Shown here: piece after piece, positions 12,705 to 19,897 of the stretch | How positions within the stretch are numbered: the first letter of the stretch is position 1 | Layout of the letters: each line of letters starts with the position of its first letter | Assembly: GCA_001953115.1 (NCBI GenBank) | Contig: LSSL01000952.1 | Span: forward strand, 1 to 60,299 | Direction: 5' to 3' | DNA length: 60,299 bases | Source: Smittium mucronatum | Taxonomy: Eukaryota; Kickxellomycota; Harpellomycetes; Harpellales; Legeriomycetaceae | Program-made: the position numbers and the translations under genes | The notes under the pieces: model-generated | What the model saw: only the letters and a program-made list of their open reading frames with translations | Database searches by the model: none | What the model was told of the DNA's origin: nothing

Positions 12705-13178
12705 ATGTATTATTTAGCGGCACGAAATAGCGGTTCAAAAAAGAGACGCGTGTCAGAAGTAATAGGGTTTGATGAATGCAGGATAAGCGAAGGCGACGAT
12801 GAACCTGCTGGTCTAAAGCGTTCGAGACTGGATACATTAATCTTATCTGATCAGTTTGAGCAACATGAACTCGAACCATGTTCGAGCAACGCCGCTCAGT
12901 ACCAGCAGCAAAGGGAAGGATTACTTGACGATGTTTGCGAAAAAGATGCTCTGTTATTCATGGATTCTTGCGAGTACGCAGATTTCAATCGTTTGTTGAA
13001 TCTGCTTCATCTGAGCAAAAAGGGGGTAGAAGAAAAGTCGCAATTCCTCGATAAAGCGCAGCAGCCAAACCTACTTGAACCCCAGCTGGACTCTCAAGGA
13101 TTATACAAAGAAATCAACGGGTTTTTGAAAAGCATACATTTGAAAAAATTGCAAAAAAGCTCTAGTCAATATAAATAA
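12705..13178 (+). CDS. Hypothetical protein, 157 aa, possibly nuclear
   Basis: I do not recognise a family. The single open frame has coding-like composition, clearly less AT-biased than its flanks. Near the N-terminus is a basic patch (KKRRV at about residues 12-16, then KRSR near 38-41) that could act as a nuclear localisation signal. Residues about 65-105 are acidic and helical in character, including LLDDVCEKDALLFMDSC. The C-terminus carries a short amphipathic block, LYKEINGFLKSIHLKKL. No signal peptide or membrane segment is visible. The start used is the first ATG in frame; an upstream exon cannot be excluded because TATTTAG, a possible 3' splice site, falls just inside the frame. The gene converges on CMC2, with about 100 bp between stop codons. 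Confidence 0.6.
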   Translation: MYYLAARNSGSKKRRVSEVIGFDECRISEGDDEPAGLKRSRLDTLILSDQFEQHELEPCSSNAAQYQQQREGLLDDVCEKDALLFMDSCEYADFNRLLNLLHLSKKGVEEKSQFLDKAQQPNLLEPQLDSQGLYKEINGFLKSIHLKKLQKSSSQYK

Positions 13179-13277
13179 ATATCATGTCAAATAGAAAATA
13201 AGCGAGTTTTAGTAGACGACTGTATTTATTATTGTTATCATTATGCTATTTTTTAAACTTTTTTTTGAGACAATTTT

Positions 13278-13520
13278 TTAACGATTCTCTTCAATATCTT
13301 TCCACTTTTTTTCAATTTCAGCTCTTTTTATCCGGGCTTCCTGCAGCTGCTTCTTTCTGTTTACTTCGAACTCGGCGGCAAGACAGTTGTTGAGCATATC
13401 ATGTTGCTTGTTGCAGCCTCCAAAAAACTTTTTCCATGAATTGTCCGCGTGACATTCGTTTAGTGCTTGGATGAATTCTACGCAGGATATGTTTATATGC
13501 TCTGCTACTACTGGATGCAT
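13278..13520 (-). CDS. CMC2: Cmc2-like cytochrome c oxidase assembly factor (twin CX9C)
   Basis: This is an 80-residue single-exon protein beginning MHPVVAEHI, matching the conserved MHP start of the CMC2 family. It has a twin CX9C coiled-coil-helix-coiled-coil-helix fold: C13-X9-C23 and C36-X9-C46, with the linker KKFFGGC corresponding to the family's KFFG.C signature. The C-terminal part is a charged helix rich in R, K and E. Family knowledge: such proteins are imported into the mitochondrial intermembrane space by the Mia40/Erv1 relay and act in cytochrome c oxidase biogenesis. Length is normal for the family (about 80-110 aa). The ERV2-type gene lies about 600 bp upstream on the same strand. 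Confidence 0.9.
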   Translation of the reverse strand: MHPVVAEHINISCVEFIQALNECHADNSWKKFFGGCNKQHDMLNNCLAAEFEVNRKKQLQEARIKRAEIEKKWKDIEENR

Positions 13521-14115
13521 GTTTCGAGTTTTTTTTTTTTTTTGTTTTTTTGAAAAGTTGGGTTATATCTAGTCTAGTAAAAGATAAATCTAAGAATGAG
13601 ATAGAGGATGGATCAAGACGCTCGACAATCTCGTTTGAGTTTTCCAGGATATTTCAATTTTATTAATTTGAAAAGATTTAGTCACAAATACGTAAAAGAA
13701 AACGATGCTCAATAAAAGCATGGGGAAAATCCATAAATACATTTCCATTTTAAAGTTCTAAAAAAAAAAAAAGATCGAAATCACCCGATTCGCAAAATAG
13801 TGGGATTTCTAAGAGTACTGATTACGAAATGCAGAATACTATTGGTCTAAAAGATCGGATGAATAAATCGAAAAACACAACCAATAAACAGCGCCATTAC
13901 TAGCATGAAAAGAACGAAATTAAATCTCGATTTTGTAAGATATGAATAAAATGGAAAATGAAAAATGTATAATGGAAAGAAGGAGAGAGGGAGGAAGAGA
14001 GGAAGGTGGGTAAACAAAGATGGCACGGACGAAACAAAAAAAGTAATAGCCACCAAAACATAGGACAATTGAAGGTACAGACTATTTGCAGATGGAATTT
14101 AAACCAGTATTTTTT
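13521..14115. other. Intergenic region between CMC2 and ERV2
   Basis: Contains the CMC2 promoter (minus-strand gene) and the 3' region of ERV2. Long T/A runs lie immediately 5' of CMC2 (13530-13550), and an ACTATTGGTC element is at about 13838. No further coding sequence is supported. Confidence 0.6.
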
Positions 14116-14937
14116 TCAAGCGTTAGGGTTGGCGTCAGCTTCCGGTTTATATCTAACTAGGTCAGGACCACAACCACAATCATAGAGATCATGGACGCCA
14201 GAACAGTCTACCGTATCTTTACCCAATCTAACATTAACAGCATTATGGAAAGTACAGAGCCATTGTTCAAAGTCATTTCGCGAATCCACCTAAATAATTA
14301 TTTATTTTTTTAAAAAAATTATATTGATCAAAAGGTCAAAAGAAACCAAAATTGAAATAAGCAACACTTACGTTTATAGGATTTGCCTTCAGATACGATT
14401 GAAAATGAATAGAGCTGATTATTATAAAACAGTTGAAAAATTCAAAAGATTAATAGTCGGAATTAAAACCCTTGAAACCATATTAATAACTGGGGGGAAA
14501 AAAAAAGGAAGAGTAGAAGAAAAAAGGGATACGTACCAATCACCACAAGGATACAGGTATGATAGAATATTAAAGTAAGAGGACATGATATTTTGTTCGT
14601 CGGGGGTAGGGTCAGTGGGATACCTAGAGGCCATGACGTGCAGGGTGTACCAAGTACTCCGGCCCAATTGTTTGCGTAGAGTTTCATTAACCATTTTTCC
14701 CATTAAGGCCTGCCCACCGTCTATTTGAGGGAAATCGAATTTAGGACTTTGGAGTTCAGAAGAAGAAGAGGAAGTTTTAAACTGCTTGGCAGCAGCAGCC
14801 GGAGGCTGGGGTTTCGGCTCGCTGAACCAACCTCTACCAAATACTCCAACGATTATGATCATGGTGAGAGCGAGGAAGAGGTATACCTTAAACGAAAGTC
14901 TTTTTGACATTGACATTTTGTTGCTTCGGCTAGACAT
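14116..14937 (-). CDS. ERV2: ER-type FAD-linked sulfhydryl oxidase (Erv2-like), 3 exons
   Basis: Exons: 14937-14537, 14414-14372, 14289-14116. Introns begin GTACGT and GTAAGT and end AG; the joined frame gives 205 aa. Residues about 14-34 form one hydrophobic segment after a basic start, a signal-anchor. The Erv/ALR domain follows: LGRSTWYTLH (W96, H100), the redox pair C131-G-D-C134 completed across intron 1, HFQSYLKANP, and W158-L-C160-x-x-H163-N164 with C160-X16-C177, the family's structural disulfide. The tail has C186-G-C188, the C-terminal shuttle motif known from yeast Erv2 rather than the N-terminal CxxC of Erv1. Family role: O2-dependent disulfide generation in the secretory pathway. 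The 43-nt middle exon is unusually small but is required to restore the CxxC. Erv2 is preferred to Erv1 because of the membrane anchor and CGC tail. Confidence 0.92.
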
Positions 14938-14982
14938 AACAACAACTTGATAGTTTGTAGAAAAAAATGAAATTCTCTATGA

Positions 14983-15065
14983 GAGTTAGTGCAGAAAAAA
15001 GAGAAATTCTTTAAGAGTTAGTGCAGAAAAAAGAGAAATTCTTTAAGAGTTAGTGCAGAAAAAAG
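14983..15065. repeat. 32-bp tandem repeat, about 2.6 copies, upstream of ERV2
   Basis: The unit starts GAGTTAGTGCAGAAAAAAG and continues AGAAATTCTTTAA. Copies start at 14983, 15015 and 15047, exactly 32 bp apart and essentially identical. A degenerate partial copy (AGAAAAAAATGAAATTCTCT) precedes the array at about 14959. It lies within 50-130 bp 5' of the ERV2 start codon, so it is probably in the promoter or 5' UTR. The near-identity of the copies indicates recent expansion. Confidence 0.9.
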
Positions 15066-15567
15066 TTATTCACTAATGGGACAAATTATGGCAAACTTGT
15101 CGAGTTGAAATGCAAAATGATTAAAAATAATGGAGATTTTGGATTTGAAATAAAAGAGTTTTGGTCTAATCATCATGGAGGGAAATGGGTGCGTATATAT
15201 CCAACTGGTGAGTTTTACGATATAAAATTCCGAAACGAAACGAAAAAATAATAAAACAAATAACTGTTTTTGGGAATAATATTTTAAGAAAAGGAATCGA
15301 CAAATAATATCGATTTTCCTCCAGAGGGCAAATTTACCTTCTCAGTACAGAACCATGCACTGTTATTGGCTAAATACTGCCATTAATAATATTCAGATGC
15401 AGATTCTTTGAGCAGGCAAATAATCATACCACTTTTTATCAGAATATTTTGCAGCAGACAAAATGCAAAAGATTACTGGGTGGCGACTAATGGGAGCTAT
15501 TCGGCAATAGGCTAGGCTTTCATATTAGTGCTGAAGCGTGGCACTGCAAACAAATTTATTTTGCTAG

Positions 15568-15762
15568 GTTTTCACATATAAATTAATAGTCGGCTGCGAT
15601 TGGCTCGTTTTCACATATAAATTACTAATCGGCTGCGATTGGCTCGTTTTCACATATAAATTACCAATCGGCTGCGATTGGCTCGTTTTCACATATAAAT
15701 TACTAATCAGTCGCTATTGGCTCGTTTTCACATATAAATTAATAGTCGGCTGCTATTGGTTT
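15568..15762. repeat. 39-bp tandem array, 5 copies, each with an ATTGG box
   Basis: The unit begins GTTTTCACATATAAATTA, then a variable CT/AT AATCGGCTGC, then GATTGGCTC. Copies start at 15568, 15607, 15646, 15685 and 15724 with a strict 39-bp period. Every copy keeps (G/C)(C/G)ATTGG or CTATTGG, an inverted CCAAT box, plus TTTTCACATATAAATTA. The array lies about 630 bp upstream of ERV2 (minus strand). The ATTGG core resembles the element found singly 5' of several other genes here. Confidence 0.92.
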
Positions 15763-16311
15763 ATTTTCTGCCGAATAAAACAGATTTGGTTTTTTCCTGA
15801 AGAGTGATTGTGATTTGTGGCTATTATACGCTGGCAAAAAGCTATAAACAAAACAATAAAGAAAAAATTAAAGAGGCCCAAAAACGCGCTAGAATCCGCA
15901 TGCTTTTATTTTATTTTCTTACCCTCAAACTTGTTAGTGGCCACACTATTTAAACTTTAGCAATCCAGCGGCTGCTGTAATGGGTTATCGGATCATCTTC
16001 CAAACAATAAATTGGCAGATTTTTATAAAATACAAGAGATTCACTCTTTGAGAACAGACACTCGTCTATTTTCATGTTTAGAAACACTACCATTTTTAGT
16101 GTTTATAGTTATTGGATACTTTATATTACTAAGGAAATTTTCTATTGGCAAAATATGGAAAGACTAATAGTGGCAGTGTTTTTTTGTATTTTTATTGACT
16201 TAGCCATTCTTGATTTTTTTATATCCAATGATTTACAGTTTAAAAAAAAGTCTGAATTCAAAAGAATCTCCCATATAATAATAGTAAAACAGCGGCAAAT
16301 AAAAAACAAAG

Positions 16312-16374
16312 ATTGGATGTCTTTGGCATTTTTTTTATTTTTTTTTGTATCACGGAATTTTATTGGATGTCTTT
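16312..16374 (-). mobile_element. Ultra-short retro-insertion with 13-bp target-site duplication
   Basis: ATTGGATGTCTTT occurs at 16312-16324 and again at 16362-16374. Between them on the minus strand is only AAAATTCCGTGATAC followed by a poly-A rich tail of about 20 nt. This is exactly the 3' terminus of the SINE-like family (as at 340-361). A perfect flanking direct repeat with a 3' poly-A remnant is the classic product of target-primed reverse transcription, here with almost all of the element body missing. Confidence 0.85.
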
Positions 16375-16441
16375 ATCAAGTAATGGGATCTGTAAGCACA
16401 ATCTCTGCCAAATATTCTCTATTTGCGCACAATTTATCTCT

Positions 16442-16613
16442 TTAACCCTTTCCGGACCCAAATTCGTGCCTTGCCCCTATTTGCGTATATTTGCAATGCT
16501 AATTGGCCCAAAAATATGATCAATCCAATGATATACAAATAAAACTAAACTAGTAATAGGATTGAGCGAAAAGCGAAAGCCATTTTTTGTACTATCTCCC
16601 CTGAAAGGGTTAA
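16442..16613. mobile_element. piggyBac-like MITE, 172 bp, second copy
   Basis: Starts TTAA-CCCTTTCCGGACCC and ends CTGAAAGGG-TTAA, with TTAA duplications at 16442-16445 and 16610-16613. Identical total length and shared internal blocks (CCTATTTG, then GAGCGAAAAGCG and GCCATTTTTTGTAC) place it in the same family as 6936-7107. It is non-coding. A mobilising piggyBac transposase is not in this window. Confidence 0.9.
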
Positions 16614-16956
16614 GCAGCACAATTTCACAATCGAATTGGAAAAAGAGAAAATTTGCTTTACAGTGATTAAATTAAATGTGCTGTGTGGAATACGGCCAAT
16701 TATTATCACCACATGCCTAGTGCAAATAAATCTTGGCTTATTATTTTACAAGATCTGCATATTTCCCAACTTTTATATAGAGTCCAAACCCGACTTCATC
16801 CAATAGATTGAGTGATTGCAAAATCATCAATCTCCACCGCATTTATTGAAGTGATATTTGGGTGTATTTTTTTGCTAATCCATCCAAAAAGTAATTGGTG
16901 GTTTCTGAAACTAATGTGAGTGTGAATTTATTATTTAACTAATATCGAAACCTAAT

Positions 16957-16985
16957 AATAAAATTCCGTAAAAAAAAAAAAAAAA
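16957..16985 (+). repeat. Retroelement 3' end at left edge of assembly gap
   Basis: AATAAAATTCCGT followed by a run of A residues, matching the 3' end of the SINE-like family. The contig stops inside the poly-A tract. Confidence 0.75.
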
Positions 16986-17700
16986 NNNNNNNNNNNNNNN
17001 NNNNNNNNNNNNNNNNNNNNNNNNNNNNNNNNNNNNNNNNNNNNNNNNNNNNNNNNNNNNNNNNNNNNNNNNNNNNNNNNNNNNNNNNNNNNNNNNNNNN
17101 NNNNNNNNNNNNNNNNNNNNNNNNNNNNNNNNNNNNNNNNNNNNNNNNNNNNNNNNNNNNNNNNNNNNNNNNNNNNNNNNNNNNNNNNNNNNNNNNNNNN
17201 NNNNNNNNNNNNNNNNNNNNNNNNNNNNNNNNNNNNNNNNNNNNNNNNNNNNNNNNNNNNNNNNNNNNNNNNNNNNNNNNNNNNNNNNNNNNNNNNNNNN
17301 NNNNNNNNNNNNNNNNNNNNNNNNNNNNNNNNNNNNNNNNNNNNNNNNNNNNNNNNNNNNNNNNNNNNNNNNNNNNNNNNNNNNNNNNNNNNNNNNNNNN
17401 NNNNNNNNNNNNNNNNNNNNNNNNNNNNNNNNNNNNNNNNNNNNNNNNNNNNNNNNNNNNNNNNNNNNNNNNNNNNNNNNNNNNNNNNNNNNNNNNNNNN
17501 NNNNNNNNNNNNNNNNNNNNNNNNNNNNNNNNNNNNNNNNNNNNNNNNNNNNNNNNNNNNNNNNNNNNNNNNNNNNNNNNNNNNNNNNNNNNNNNNNNNN
17601 NNNNNNNNNNNNNNNNNNNNNNNNNNNNNNNNNNNNNNNNNNNNNNNNNNNNNNNNNNNNNNNNNNNNNNNNNNNNNNNNNNNNNNNNNNNNNNNNNNNN
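16986..17700. other. Assembly gap (run of N)
   Basis: All bases are undetermined. Both sides are flanked by the same AATAAAATTCCGT plus poly-A sequence, so the break is very likely repeat-induced and the stated length may not be real. Confidence 0.99.
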
Positions 17701-17730
17701 AATAAAATTCCGTAAAAAAAAAAAAAAAAA
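17701..17730 (+). repeat. Retroelement 3' end at right edge of assembly gap
   Basis: AATAAAATTCCGT followed by 17 A residues, a copy of the sequence that ends the left contig at 16957-16985. It may be the same physical copy duplicated by an unresolved contig overlap. Confidence 0.75.
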
Positions 17731-18501
17731 TAGCGTTGAAAAAAAGATTTTTTTCCCTTCTGCTTCATGATTGCAAAAAAAAAAACCCCCATCTTTTTTG
17801 GATCCAAAGAGAAAATTATCCAACAAGGAGCGGTGTTCCCACAATGTTTTATTTAATATACCATTCAATCAATGCTTTTTTCTCTACAGAACAATAGTGT
17901 TTCTCCAATATGCTAAACAGTAAATATTTACTCTTAAACCCCACTCCTAAACATTCCCATGATACTGATTCAAACAGTATCAAGAACTATGAGCCTGACT
18001 GTGCTCAAGTGTTTGGTTTCTTTGTTTTTTGATGTATCAAAATGGTGGAGATAGAAGAAACTCAAATAATTGTATTTTCCTATCCACCCCTATTGAATGC
18101 CTATACTTGCCGCTTAGCACCTACATCATCAGATAACATTTTAACTAATAGTAAAGCCCCACACGGATTAAAGAATTTGATGGATTCTAAACTTTTGAAG
18201 GCTGATAGAGAAATATAGTGATCTGTCTGATAAACAGAGCCGATATTAGTCTTCATATATTGCCAAATCGCTTCAGATCAACAGTATTCTCTCAACTCAG
18301 TTGATGACAGCTCATTCGCCACAACCATTAATAGTGTTTTTTGGGTGTGACACGTTCAGTATTGCGGCAAATTCGAAAATCATGTGATTGAGTTGCCGAA
18401 TTAGGTTCTGACCGAGCTGAATATAAGCTTTTTTTTTTAAAAAAAAAAATAAAAGGCAGATTTGAAATGCCCAGCAATTTCACTTTTCCTGAAACGCAAT
18501 C
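17731..18501. other. Intergenic DNA, no gene recognised
   Basis: Moderately AT-rich, mixed-composition sequence with stops in all frames. A T10A11 palindrome lies at 18429-18449. The composition is less extreme than the deserts, so decayed coding or transposon sequence is possible, but no motif was identified. Confidence 0.5.
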
Positions 18502-18557
18502 AGTCGGTTTATGAACAATAAAATTCCGTCATGCAAAAAAAAAATTAGTCTGTTTAT
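18502..18557 (+). mobile_element. Second ultra-short retro-insertion with 12-bp target-site duplication
   Basis: AGTCGGTTTATG (18502-18513) is repeated as AGTCTGTTTATG (18546-18557), one mismatch in 12. Between them is AACAATAAAATTCCGTCATG, then C and a 10-nt A run, the 3' end of the SINE-like family and nothing else. This independent case mirrors the minus-strand insertion at 16312-16374. Confidence 0.8.
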
Positions 18558-18906
18558 GTGCAAATCTCTCGGCATTCAAAAGACACCCCCCATCAATATC
18601 CACCAATTATCATCGTCGTAATTCTCTATATTCTTGGCCCCATCTCCCATACGGGATACCTTACTGGCTGGCCCGTAATCGTCAAGCAGCTATTAAAAGT
18701 ATAATGCCTGTAAATGTTCCTCTTTTGGTCTAGCCGAGAATTGCTCTCCTAATTTATTTTCTGAAGGATGCACTTTTTTTAATAAGCTTCAAAAGGAGGC
18801 ATTTATTACCATTTGCCAATCAAAACCAGCCCATGTTTGTCATTTGCCACTCAGCCCTCTTCCTACGCGTAGACCCAAATCGCCTTACTAATCAAGTTTA
18901 GTGTTT

Positions 18907-18993
18907 CCAAGTCCTCATCTCTTCCAAGTCCTCATCTCTCCCAAGTCCTCATCCCTCCCAAGTCCTCATCTCTCCCAAGTCCTCATCTCTCTC
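18907..18993. repeat. 17-bp pyrimidine-rich tandem repeat, 5 copies, 5' of ATX1
   Basis: The unit CCAAGTCCTCATCTCTC starts at 18907, 18924, 18941, 18958 and 18975, with one or two substitutions between copies. It lies about 205-290 bp upstream of the ATX1 start codon, in a strongly C/T-rich plus-strand tract that continues to 19190. This may be promoter or 5' UTR sequence. Confidence 0.88.
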
Positions 18994-19197
18994 CCAAATA
19001 CCAATTCTCGTTTCTGTCTTGTGTATCAAATCAAAACATATTTAAAGTCTCTGATTTTATAATTTATCAACAAAAAAAAATTCATACTTATATTTCCTCT
19101 CTACTTCTTTTCCGTTTAAGGAATTAAATCACAAATCTCTGCCCCTCCCTTTATTTACTGTCTTCTTTTCCCTCCTACCGCTCAATAGCCTCTGAAA

Positions 19198-19690
19198 ATG
19201 GTATTTACCTAATAACAACTTAACTCATCCAGTATTTAACCCTTCACCCTCTAAACGCCCTTTCTTATGTTTTTTCCCTATATAGAATACCTACAAATTC
19301 AAAGTTGCAATGAACTGTAATGGCTGCTCTGGCTCCGTAAAGAGAGTTTTGGACCGTCTCGATGGTAATTTTCTCTCTCCCCCCCCTTTCTATATATCCT
19401 TCTTCTCGTTTACTAGAACAATTCACTCTGTTCCCATCAATATCTGCAAATTCCCAATAACTACCCCCCCCCCCCAAATACTTTTTTTTTTTCTTTATAA
19501 AAAAAAAATATATATATATAATTTGTTCAACCCTAAAATCCCTATATTTCGCTTTTCCATTTCAATAGGCGTCCAGGATGTCGATATTGATTTGCCCAGT
19601 CAGACCGTTTCTGTAACTACTTCTTTGCCTCAGGACACTATCTTCCAAACTATAAGAAAAACCGGAAAACAAACCGAAATTATCTCCTAA
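19198..19690 (+). CDS. ATX1: Atx1-like cytosolic copper chaperone, 3 exons
   Basis: Exons: 19198-19200 (only the ATG), 19286-19364, 19569-19690. Introns start GTATTT and GTAATT and end TATATAG and TTCAATAG. The joined frame gives 67 aa, typical for Atx1. The metal site is M10-N-C12-N-G-C15 (MxCxxC) in the first loop of a ferredoxin-like HMA fold, followed by SGSVKRVLDRLDGVQDVDID and the KKTGK-type end (RKTGKQTEI). Yeast Atx1 has the same VxMxCxGCSGxVxxVLxxL layout. Family role: delivers Cu(I) to the P-type ATPase Ccc2 in the trans-Golgi. The first coding exon being a bare ATG is unusual but gives the correct frame and N-terminal strand (NTYKFKVAM). A polyadenylation-like AATAAA is at 19799-19804. 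The gene converges on TEL2. Confidence 0.93.
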
Positions 19691-19869
19691 TTTCTCTACC
19701 TTGCAAATTATTGCTTTTGCTCCAATGCTCTTCTATCCACATCTTTTCGTTCCTGATTTATTTTGTATCACCACTTCTTTTTGTTTTTTTATTGGTACAA
19801 TAAAGTCTTCTTAATTTATTATTCTTTTTTTAGTGTCATCTAATCTTATTTTTCTATATATTTAATGTT

Positions 19870-19888
19870 GTTTTTTTTTAAAAAAAAA
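19870..19888. terminator. T9A9 palindrome between convergent ATX1 and TEL2
   Basis: GTTTTTTTTTAAAAAAAAAG lies 180 bp after the ATX1 stop and 10 bp beyond the inferred TEL2 stop. Its symmetric position between convergent 3' ends suggests a bidirectional 3'-processing or nucleosome-excluding element. The role is inference. Confidence 0.3.
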
Positions 19889-19897
19889 GAAGGAATT

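Noticed and set aside
15568..15762. 39-bp repeats considered as a CRISPR array
   Set aside because: Units are contiguous with no unique spacers, and the genome is eukaryotic.
16074..16519. 123- and 68-codon hydrophobic plus-strand frames
   Set aside because: They run through the micro-retro-insertion and into the MITE; composition is translated T-rich spacer.
16935..17868. Long minus-strand open frames spanning the N run (290 and 309 codons)
   Set aside because: They exist only because N bases create no stop codons; the real flanking residues are poly-F/K from homopolymers.
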